Shown piece by piece: positions 45,501 to 57,500 of a stretch of DNA of 64,000 bases (the stretch's first letter is position 1; the number at the start of each line of letters is the position of its first letter). The notes beneath the pieces were generated by a model. That model saw nothing but the letters and a program-made list of their open reading frames with translations, searched no databases and was not told where the DNA came from. This DNA comes from Smittia aterrima (lineage: Eukaryota > Arthropoda > Insecta > Diptera > Chironomidae): assembly GCA_033063855.1 (NCBI GenBank), contig CP093830.1, positions 10,106,854-10,170,853 of the forward strand. Reading direction: 5' to 3'. The position numbers and the translations under genes were made by a program.

Positions 45501-48500
45501 GTGAGGGGCGAGCGGGTAGAAGAATCACATAAATAAAAAGCTTTCTGAAAGACAATTAAATTTCAAGGCATTGTAGTAGAGAAAAATGTAAAAGCTTCGG
45601 GGCTTTTTGTCTCATAAATGGATTGCGCTTTATTGTGCACCAGAGATGTGGCACTCCAACGGAATCCACGAATGTTCGACTTTGTGTGCAACCCTTTCCT
45701 TGCTGCAGATGTGCTTCCCGCAAATGGCTTCACTAACGACAGTGAATTACACCAAGCGAACGAGCAAGGAAGGAGGGAAAGCTTGGGATTTATTCTAAAG
45801 ATTATTGCGCACTGGCTGAAGAGGGTTGCACTTCTCTGTGCCACACTGACCTTGCTCGTGCTCTCTCCTCCGAGATTTTTGGTCCATATTTCGTTCTGCG
45901 AACTAACAATGGAGCCATTGTAACAAATGGATAATTCTGCTGTTGTCGGTCTGGTTGAATGGAGAAGAAAATGAGTTTTCTCTCTTTCGCTTTTCCGGGT
46001 TTTTCTAGTCGCTTCTCATTGCTGTTTTACGACTATTCCGATCATATTTTACTAGTGAGTATGTATTTGGACAATGTTTAGGGGCTTTTCTCCGAACTGA
46101 TTGACATCTCAAACTGTCAGACTTTGTTGATAGCTTGAGCTGTTGCTAATCGATGCTTGACAACTCTGTCACCATCAGGAGGAAAACCCTCACAGTAAAA
46201 TTAGCTTCATCTCTTGTTTGACTTTTGTACGGGCATGAGAGTGAAATTGTGAATTCAGTGTCACACAAGCCTCCATCGGTCATAAAAATATTTCATTTTT
46301 TTTGTGCAATCGAGGGGCCGAATAAGCGAAATTCATAATTTAATGAACTTTTTTCTCATTCCAAAACAGATTTTCTCCCTTGGCCAACTTCCAAAAATAA
46401 TTGAAAATGTGATCTTATTGTTATTGTTGATGCTCTGACTATAAAGAAACATTTGCCAGGAGAGGAAAATAAGATGAGATAGAGGGAAACAAAAATAAAT
46501 AAACAAACAGAGAACATTCCGCTCGAGGAATAAGTGGAGAAACGGACGAAACTTTAATTGTTCCAACAGTTGCGATGGCAAACAACTGAAATGCCAGAGA
46601 AAAAAAATCAAAAAAAAAAGTAGAATCAACAAACATAGACGAGTGTTGCTGTCGTTGCAAGCCAAACATTGTCACATTAACAGATTGGCTTCGGCCAGAA
46701 GATGTTGGAATTGTGTGTTGCTCAAGAAGCAACTTAAATTGTTTATTTAGAGATAGTGCAACAGGGAGAAGCGGATCTGTCGAAGCAATTAGAAATTAAA
46801 GTCAATGCTTGCGCGAGATTACTAAGACTTGTGAGAAAAACTAAACGTTTAAGATCTTCACAAGTTGATCTGTAGTTTAGACGAAGCAATTTAAACTGTT
46901 CGCAATTTTCCGAACGATTTTCTCTCTCTATCTCTGCTTGTTGCCCCAAATGCGCTGTCAAGTTAACGTTATCTTTAAGTGGATTGTGTTTCGCCATTTC
47001 ACTTTAAGTGGGTCATTTACGCTAAGCAAAAACATTTTTTTCGCTTCCTCGCTCGAGTTAATGTTAGCGCTTAGTTCGTCCAAGTTTGGAGATTTGTAAT
47101 TTGATTTTAATTTTTCTTCTAGAAATATTGTTGATCAAGAAGATTCGACCTCGAACTCATTCCCCGTTTGATCATAAACAATTTCTTATCACAAAAGTCA
47201 GAGCGGTGACTTCATTTGTGCGACTTTCGTTCTTCGCCTTGACAAAAAGCGATTTCGCTTTTTTTTTCTTGTTTTCGCTGGTAATCTTTTGAGACGAGGA
47301 AGAAAGCTTTATTATGATGATAAGGAGAAGCGCAGAGCGTAAATTTCGTGCTTTGATTGCGATGTGGGAACAACAAAACATGTCAAGAGGAATCTCTTGG
47401 GCTCGTTATGTAAACACTTCAGAGTCTTTTGTTAAAATTTAATTAATTGCTCAAGAAGTATAAGCGAAGCAATTAAAGAATTATTCACATGAGCCACAGA
47501 GAGTCTTGATTATCATAAACAAACATTTTGATGGTCTTTGAGCGCGTGTTTATTTATAATCCGATGCTATTTTTATCTTTCGACCGGCACTATTTGAAGT
47601 ATTGAGAAGTGAAAATAGATTGGATCCATTTGGTGCGGTGCAGAAAAAAAAACCCGAGTGAAGATGAAAAGAAGAGTTTGCTCTGCCAAATCGATTAGCG
47701 ACGACTCTCAAACTTCGTTGAGTTTGTGATTGTGTAATTGTTTACTCAAAAAGATTCTCGAGATGCAAGGTTGTCGTTACCAATTTAGATGAAACGAATC
47801 GTAAAAAAAAAGTTTTCGCCTTGAAAAAAAAAAACGACGTTGACTTCCAACTGTTGCGCTTCAGCAAATCGACTCTATTTAAGATTCAACGTCAAATTTC
47901 CATTCTCGAGATGATATAATGATAATGGAAACTGACACATCGAGCTTGGTTTTCACCTTCATGGTCTAGAGCGTTATCGTTTCGACTGCGGAGTTTTCAT
48001 TTGCGTGAAATTGTTGTTTAGACTTCTTTGAGTCGCTTGGATGAGTCGCGTAGTAACCTAACGAGAAATCAAAACAACTGACTATTGACTAGATAAACTC
48101 AGCTGTGCGACACAATTCACATGCGATGAATCATTAATACAAATCGATGTGATTCAGTGAGCATTGTCAAAGGGCTGACAAGGGCACAGATCTCGGAAAC
48201 GTAAATGAAACAGATCAAATGAACTCGGGCACTCAATCCATAATTATCGTAAAACAAACAATTCCTAACAAGTCGGCATTACGAAGAAGATCAGGCAGCA
48301 AAAATTTTTATTACTCATTCGGCGCTCGATGAATTTTATGTCTTCCACTTGTAGCGATTTTCTCGACAAGCTGCTGAAGAGAACAAATATCATTCACATT
48401 CAAGAGGAATTAAACTTCAAAAAAAGTGGTAAAGAAATGTTTGTAAGCTACGTTCTTTGTGTGTGTGCTCGTCTCTGATCATTCTATCTCTAGAGGAACC

Positions 48501-51500
48501 AAAATTCTACGTGAATAACGAACAAAGCCTTCAAAAACAATTTGCACTTCGCAACGAAGAAAAGCAGAAAGAAAAGCGGGCATGTTACCAACTCGTTAAG
48601 ATATTTGTTGATCTTTTTTTTTTTCGAAATAAGAAGTCGAAAGGAAAACATTTTATCGCCATGGAAATATGTTTTATTAACTCGCGAGCATAATATTGTT
48701 TTGAAAATTCACCTTTTTCAGAAAGTAAAATCATTTGGTATCAACGTGTAACGCTTTCTCATCACAACGGAAGTCAAATTGAATCAATAAAAGTTTTTCC
48801 TCGCTAAAGCTTTTAAAATAACTTTTACCGTTTCACACGCTAATGTCGCCAGCATGTGTTTCACTTTACACACTCGCAAGTTCTGTCAAACGCTAATAAA
48901 AAACTTTTATAATTTGAATGAAATTTCCTTAATAAATCCGGAAATGGAAACGGGAAAATTACGATGAAGAATGTTTCTGCTGTAAATAAATTATGCATGC
49001 AACAATTAGCTTCGCACTTTTTCACGACCAATTCCAGCGGAATACGAAGGAAGTGTCGCTCTCAACAGAATAATTCATTAGCAAGTCTTTTCTTATTAAT
49101 AATGTCTTTCTCATTACACGGCGAGGCATAGTTGAGAGACAAAAAAGTTCCGATGCTTTCACCCGCATCCCTTGCTCAGCAATTAAAATCCTTTTTACAT
49201 AAATAATTAATGTTCGAGTGGTTGTTGAAGTGATAAACATATGTTTTCTGGTATTGTAATTTCAAACTCGACAATTTGCTGGGAAAAACATAATTTTTTT
49301 TAATTGCGAAACGGCTCACTATTTAATGCTTCGAAATTATAATGACGAGATTATGTGAGAGAGGCGCAATGCTTGCGAGTGCTGCTGCGGATGATTGTTT
49401 AAATATTTGATTTCTCCATTTCCCGAGTATGTGCTTGTGGGATTGATTTGTTTACACGTTTCAGACAATCCCAATTTTAGTTTGATTAGCTGCCTTTTGT
49501 AATTTATTATATTTGCTTTTGCAATTAAAGCTTGTTGCGTACTCTCGTGCTTAGAATTAATTTGTGAGTTAGTTAAAGCTCGGAATTTCTCGATTGTTCT
49601 GAGATTGGAATCTCAGTTTCTTCGCATATCGATTTCAAGTTTTACGTCGCATTTTCATCAACAAACTTTATTGACTCACAGCTCAACTCGCATTTAATAA
49701 TTCAAGACAATGAAAGATTCAAAAATGTCTAAACAATCGGTCGAGTGAGGGCAGAAATAGAAAGACTTTGTTGAATGTCTTTTAATTTTTAATCAAATTT
49801 CAAATATCGATACAAACGTGTCGACTAGTCATGTCCAGCTCAGTGAATGGAATTTAATGAAAGTTCATGATTGAAATTTGCATCTTGCTCGGTCGTCACT
49901 GTAATGAGAACAGAGGACAGAACAGAACAGAATTGTCCAATAGACTAATTAGATGCCCAAAAGGAAATCCAATATCGTACGTGACTCCAATGTCAATTAT
50001 TTTCCATGAATTGTTATTTAAATTTCCCGGTCGAACGAATTAAATCGAAATCCTTTCCGTGCTTGTTCCTAAAGCTTTCCGCTTTAGTTTATTAAAGTCT
50101 TCGACTCGTGTATTTGCTTGAGGTTGGCGTCGAAACTTTAATACTCAGTTGACTGCAGAGATTCGCAAAATGGAGCCACAACGAAAACCGCAGACAAAGT
50201 TTCTGTTTCTCGGTTGCATTGTAAATATTTAAATTCCCTGCGGTGTCTTTCCTTTGCGACGTGTTTACATATTATTTTGCATTTCTGCGATGCCTTTCAA
50301 GTGTCCCATTAATTTTTTCCCGCTTCCTTTGTCTCGAGCTGTGCATGATGACAAAAAAAGAACAACTTTTGCTTGTATCATTCTTGCATCGTTCGAAATG
50401 TTTTTCCGCTCATCTTCTAAACGATCTCTTTAACGAGCGCCACACGTCTCTCAGATAATTAAAAGCATTCAAGACACATCTTTAAAATGAACACGATAAC
50501 TTGATCGGCAGTTGTGCTTGCCAATTCATCATCTGCTTCTTATTAAATCAACCATAAGCACTTCAGAAAAAAAAGATTCTTCGTTAAACTTGCTTCTCTC
50601 TCTCCCTGATTTCTCACATCAAATATTTGCGTTTCAATAAAAGCAAATGATTTTGAAGAATTTTTTTATCTTTCCTTTCGAAAAAACTCATTTATTTATG
50701 CTTCAGATCGGTTGGAAGAAATTACGTTATTTGTGGAAGGAAATATTGCGATTTATTTTATGATTTTGTTCCTACGTTGGAGACGAGATAAAAGCGCGGG
50801 AGCGAAAAAATATCAAAAATATTTTCGCTTCAAGGATAAATCATGCGAATTTAGTGTTTGAAGAATTTTATTACAAGCCCAAACATTTGCTTTCGTGTTT
50901 CTTAAGCTGAACACGCGAGTTCGGGAAGTATGACAGAAAGAAAACTCGGTTACGCACGTGATTTCATCGATTTTTCACTCAACTCGAGATTCCTCTCTAC
51001 AGCTTTGAAGCGGAGCGTAAATTGTTTAAGAATTCGATTTGCCGGAGCAAAGCGCAGGCGATATTTTTAGACATCGGGGAACATTTCTCGTGAGTTAAAT
51101 GGCTAGCGGATGTTATCGTATAAATAAAGCTTTAAGCACTTGAAATGTGTAAATGTCAAGGCCAATGCCAAACGTGAAATTTAATTACCACAAAATCAGT
51201 TCCGTTATTCTCTCTCTCTCAGAGGGAAATCCTCCCAAAAAAAAAATATGTGCAAGTCAATAACTAAGCGCTCTCGAGGGAATCGCTATGAAAACATAAA
51301 TTTCGCCACGAAATGTTTACGACTCTCACCGTATCGGAAATAAATTGCCACTACACATGTAACGTATGGATTTGTTGTTATCCTTCAATAAGCTTTAAGT
51401 GCTACTCGAGCGAGCTTCCTCGAATGATGTTTTCCGCCATCGCGGAGTAGACGACGCGAATCAAATATCAAATCAATGTCAATAACTCGACGATTGCCTA

Positions 51501-54500
51501 CCGGGAGGGGAAGTCAATCTCTCGCTTTCTTTCTATTTGAATGCTTCAATTAAATTCAACGCTCGGCCCTTTATTTATGATCGCTTCTCTTCTTTGCTCG
51601 CTTCTTTTTTTTATTGCTCAACAATGATAGCCTCAGTAAATAGCATCGTCCGCCCTTTCGAGTCGAGCAATAAAAAGTTAATTATTCCCTAATAATTCAA
51701 TTTATGGTGTGGCTCGAAAGTAAACACTGGATTATCATTTTTATTGCTGGTCGAGCTGATAATGCGATTTGTCTTTGTACGGAGGATGTTTGAGATGGAA
51801 TTTAAATTTTCGGAAACACTTTGCTCTTTGAGATCGGATGTCGGAAGATAACGCGAGGTGGAAGAATGAAACGCGACTTTTGAATAAATTATCAGAACGG
51901 GGTGAAGACTTTAAAAGAGTTAAAAGGTTTAATAAATTTGCATTTCGGTGGCAACCACGCGCTTCCGACCTTAACTTCTCTTCTCAACTTTAATTTATGT
52001 CTCTGCACGTACTTTGACGGATTTAAACGTCTGTCCATTGAGTATTCATGCAAAGTATAAAATGTCACCCAACAAAAGGAGCAACAAGGGAAAATTTCCA
52101 TCACAAAAGATCGTTGCGTTGTGTGAGAGTGTGTAATCATTTTCGATGACACGTTTTAAATTTATGAGAATTTGACTTTGCGTTTCTCCCTTTCAACCAT
52201 TTAACATTCTCCTCTTGAAGAAGCACAAGACTTTGAATGGATGATGATGGAGGCAGATAACATTAATAATTTAAGACTTGGGGATTGAATCAAGAGAGCG
52301 AGGTTTTAAAGCAGACTTATGTATCGTGACTTGGAGCATTAGAATTTCCCTTGTCGTCGCCTTCGGGGATAAATTATATTAAAGGAAGGCCTAAAACATC
52401 GTTTGATTTTCCATCTGAAATCATAAGAATTCCTAAACTTATTTCCTCGAAATCGCAAACTTTCTGAGAAAACAAACTTTTATATTTTTAGTCGTTATCA
52501 TGGCAGTAAAACTTTTACGAGTCTTACTGCTAATTTGGAGCATTGATAAGCGTTGACAAACTGATAAAAGTTAATTGTTCCTATTCTACGCGAGAGAAAC
52601 TAGAAACGTCAACAAATAATAATTGATTGGATTGAAAGGGCTTTTTCTGCGAGGGAAGATGAATGCTCAATGTGTCAATTTTGATTTATGAAGTTAATTC
52701 GTTCGTGTACTGCTCGATTCACTTGTTTATGTTCAAATGATGACTTATTTGATCAAACTGACAGGCTGTAGGTGAATGGAGCGATGAGTGCGATAGAAAT
52801 TGGAAAATAATTCAATCAACCTGTGTTTACATAAACTTGTTGAAAAGCCACGCGGAAGTAAACGGAATAATTTCTTTTGACAAGGCGCCTGAGTGTATCA
52901 ACGAATAAATCTCCATTGAAACCATGAAGCATCTGGAGCAATGGAGCTCACCGCTCGATATTAACTAGGAAAGTGGAATTCATGATGTTTTTTTCACCGG
53001 TAATTACAACAACCGACAAAGCTGAGCGCCAGAAAAAATAACGAGCGAAAGTGATAAAACACTTTTTAATGATAAACGAAAAACGCGAATCCGCCAAACT
53101 GTTTTTGGGGGAATAAAAAAAGCAGAAATTATTCCGCTCGAATCTCATCAAATATTTTTTTTGCTTCGCTACACGATTGCAATTTCGCTCGAGCTTTTTT
53201 GATTGGAAAATGAAAATTTGTTGATGATAAAAAAGTAATTTGCCGGACTTCGGCGTTTTTTTTTATTTTCGATGGAGCATCATTCTTATCGTTCATGTAT
53301 AAATTAAAATTCGTTCCCAATGAATAAACAATAATAAAGCAAGTAGAGACCGCATTTAAATTGGAGCAGTTTGTCGTGGGAGAAATGTTTGTTGACACTC
53401 GCTGTGAGTTCAATATTGCGGCTACGAGCGCAAATTTCATTGATTATACAAAAAAAGCTGTAATTAGGGCTCAAAAGCGCGACACGCCATCAAGTCAACA
53501 GAAAGCTGGAGTGGGAGAGGGAGAAAACATTTGCGTTAACGCATACAAGAAAGCAGAGTGATGGTTTGGGTAAGGCGAAAAGTTTATCGTTTGCCGAGCG
53601 AAAAGGGCGCCGATTGATTACGCCAAGACATCGTGTTTTACGACGCTAAGCGAGATCGTTATCGAAGCGAGCAAGGAAAGAAAAGTTTTTGACGATTTCT
53701 CTTTCGCATGGAAATTGAAAAGTTCTTTTTCTGGCTTTCTTTCATGAAGCGAAAGCAAACAGAAGAATGTGCACAGGCGAGATAAGGCAAAAGAATCTGC
53801 GACGCGGTCGACATAATGCCAAAAAGGGAAAACTTTCCTCGTGGCCAAATTACCATAAAATGCTGGCATCTCAAAGCCAAGGGGGTGAAGTTCATTTCTA
53901 CGACCAATGTGACAGCTCCGTTTGTAATGAAACAGAAGTTAGGTCTTCGCAGTATTACAAGAAAGGCCAACAGGTCAGAATATTTCAATTTATTGAGTTG
54001 AAATGCTCAGCATCAATCTTTCTAGCACAAGCTGGCGCTATGACGGCTTGAATTTAATGTTCTCTTCCGCTTGACTGCCGCGCACCTTTAACCGATGTTA
54101 ACACAAAGATTAGCTTTTTAAAACACTCGCGTCATGGGATCCAATAACAACGATGTCCGTTGGCTCCATAAAGCACCGAATAATGGCGATGTAGAACAAA
54201 GGATCTGGTCGATAAATCAAAAGCCGCTCCCTTAATTTATGGCAGGCTAATTATTGAAATCAGGGTCGTGTGTTTATGCTTAGCTCGAGCTTTCTCATGC
54301 TTATCGCATTTCTCTTACTTTAAATCTGAATTCACAAGCTCGTTTCGTAATTTTCTAATAAATTCTCTTTCTTTTCAGATTGTGTTCTCTAACCATCACG
54401 CGATTATCACTGCTCACAGCCCTGCCCGCAGATGTTTCAACGCTCTCACTTGCTGTAAAGATGCAAAGCTCCAAACGAACACTACGCTCGCACGAGATTC

Positions 54501-57500
54501 CAGTTCCACAACTTGTAATTCCATCGTACAGTGGAGGCCTCCCACTAAACAGTCCGCCACTGCTTGAAACAGAGCTTGATTTACACTTCAGTCTGCAGTA
54601 TCCACATTTCCTCAAACGTGATGGTAACAGGTAATTCCCAATTTTCTTTTTGCTGACATAAAGAACTTTGACAACGCTCAATCACTTTTTCAACCTTCGT
54701 TCGACTCTTCTTATTTTTCTGATGGGCTCAAACACGGAAAACTTCCGTAAATAAAGTCTAAAATTGACATTAAACGACGCAAAGCCTCTCAACTTTACCA
54801 TACAAAGCAATGTTTAATCTTTTCTCTACCCATCCTTATATAGGCTTTCGTTGTTGCGGGATAAACATAAACAGGTGTCTCGTAGCTTCATTGAATAATA
54901 AAATCTATTTGTCGATGTTTGTCGTTCGACGCTTCACACTTTCGACGAGAAGTTAATAGAAAATTTTCACTCTTTCATTGGATTATTGAATGTTGAAGCT
55001 CAAAATGCTTCGAAAAGCTCGTTGAGGATTTTCTCTGCTGTTTCGAGTGTCGTGACAAAATCAGATAAATATCATGCTGGCGCTTTCATTTTTGAGTAAA
55101 TAAGACTTGAGTCTATGGGAATTTTCGAGTAGAAGCAAAAAGGATTTCAATTCAATGAAAACGAATTTTTAGAAAAACGTGGATCGTAAATCCATTTTTT
55201 TTGTTTGGGGACCGTAAAGTATTTTAAAGTTATGAGTGAAACTGAAAGCATTTGTTTCTATTTTTCTTTCTAGACTTTTGATTCTTTTGCAACGACGTAA
55301 GAAATATAAGACTAGAACGATTCTTGGCTACAAGACATTAGCCGAAGGATTGATTCGAATGGATGCTGTGCTTCAAAAGTCAATGGATATGACAGTGGAA
55401 TTGAGTGACACAGGAAAGAATGGACGACCTTCATTTCCAATTGCGACTATCCGTTGCACGCAGGTCTCTACTAGTCCTGTTGATCAAGACAATAAAAATA
55501 ACAACAACGTTTTAATATCAGGTCTGTTGAATGCGTTTTATTACAATTTTAAGAAAGAAATTGACTTTAAACTTTCGCATCACGCTCTTGAGCAGACAGA
55601 GGAATTGGCAACGAATATTCCGATGAGGACGAAGAGCAGGAGTTTAGCTCTAATGAAGATAACGACGATGGACTGTCGGGCTACGCGGCAAAGCGTGATA
55701 ATTACCGGAAATTGGAACGAAATGAAAATGACGCTGAGGCGGATGAGAATTTAGGTGGTGCCCAGGGCGACAGCGATAGTGATTTCGAGGTGAAAGTCAA
55801 GGGATCTCGTGCCAATAAAATGAGCCGAGTGAGTATTGGTTATTCAATTATGGCAAGCGAGCGGATTTTTGATGAAAAACAATTTCCTCTCGTCTCCTCC
55901 TTCCTTCTCCACAGCAACGAAACTTCAAGCAGAAAATTGTCGCACTTTTGAAACGCTTCCGTCCAGAAGAGCTCGAGGGCGACCCGCGACGGGGCCAAGG
56001 AGTATTGCGTGGTGAACGTGACCTCGATGCTCTCTTTCAAGAATTGGAGTCGCTTTCATGTGGCGAAGAATCTGGACAGGACATCGACAGCATTTCAATT
56101 GGCTCCACACCGAAACCGTCTCTGAGGCCGTTCTTCAACACAAAGCAGGACAACGTTCTCGGTGAGCAAGCTTGCCAACGAATACACTTTGATGTGTGCT
56201 AATTTATTGCGTAACATTTGCATTCGTTTTATGATTTTTTTTGATAAAAAAAAGCGAAGAGGACGACGTAGCAGTGAAAAATAAATCTGTTCGCTCACCG
56301 TTCCTCTTCTGGCCCGGTTTTTTTGATTTGTTTGTACGCTCGCGTTTTAATGAAAACAAAATTAATCAACTAGTAAGCGCAAAAGTTAAATGCCATTTAG
56401 AGTTACTCGCCCTTTCGCTTCATATAGGAAATTGAGAGCAATTTTTCATTAATGTTTTATGATTTTTTCGTCATATTCATTTTTTGTTCTGTTCTCTTAT
56501 CATCATCGAGGATATTGCATAAAATTCATTAAGCAACACATTACTCTCTCACTCACTCAATCGCTTCGTTCGCATCCACATAGCATCATTGATTATATCT
56601 TTTTTTTTATTTCGAGAGAGGAAAATAATGAACGGAATCAAATGAGTGTTATTAATATTATTTCATGAACATCGGCATGAGTGGTTGCTTTATTAACCAG
56701 AAAAGAACATAGAATTCTTTTGTTTTTCATTCATCGTCGTCAAAAATGCTTCAGGGAAAATTCCTCGGCTTCAGTTGAAAGAAGTGTGCGAAGGCGAGAA
56801 ATTAATTAAGCGGAATGGGACGAAATTCATTTTTTTCGCGCGCGCCTGTGTTCAGAGGAAGGGGGAGACGAGAAATCTCCCCGCAGGCGATGTTTTCGGG
56901 TTAATTCCTCACGACAGGTTAAATTATGCCGCAATTAAGTAAGACGGTAAAATGTCCTTCGAGAGCATCGGATGCGATGCTCTCATTGTCGAATGTTTCA
57001 ATGCTTTCGTAGCAATCGAAGTCTAGTACACACTGGAAAGACTTTTCCAAGCTTTCCAAGACTTTTCATTGGAAATCTTTTCCAAATGAAATTTCCCCGC
57101 TTTTCGTTCGACATCAAAACATTGTCGCAATCATCAGTCAAAAGTTAAACGGGACGATTTGAATGCAAAGTTTTCACGAAATGAATTCCGATGATGCCGT
57201 TACTTTGCATGGCTTTTCTCTGTTTGTTATTTTTTTCCCCTGTTATGTTTTCGCAGATAAAATGCCCGTGGAGAAAAGGGATTCGATAATTTCCGAAAAG
57301 AAAATCTCGCCGAACGGTCAAGGTTTGTATTTTTCATTCCATCCCCAAAAGCGAAGACAAGTTTTTTTTGGGGGAGAAGAAAATCTGAAGTAGATGGAAA
57401 ACCCTAAAAAATGAAAATAGATTTTCTTTATTTTATTCCTCCGCAAGCAAGAAACTTTTCACTTCCTGGCAAAACCACTTTATTCTGTCTCTCTCACACT

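Larger units (their letters stand above)
56162..57256 (+). other. intron 5 of PACS, with hairpins near the optional exon
   Basis: 1.1 kb without coding potential. Its 3' part holds a 10-bp perfect hairpin (56961-56984) and a cluster of short inverted repeats (57034-57087), 170-300 bp upstream of the small exon 6. Confidence 0.6.

Noticed and set aside
46333..46732. Hydrophobic open frames of about 100 codons (possible membrane peptides) in PACS intron 1
   Set aside because: They overlap each other in two frames, arise from T-rich sequence and lack any family resemblance or splice context.
53618..54051. Overlapping open frames on both strands near the end of PACS intron 1
   Set aside because: Several frames are open at once in a stretch with fewer stop codons by composition; none shows motifs or conserved domains.
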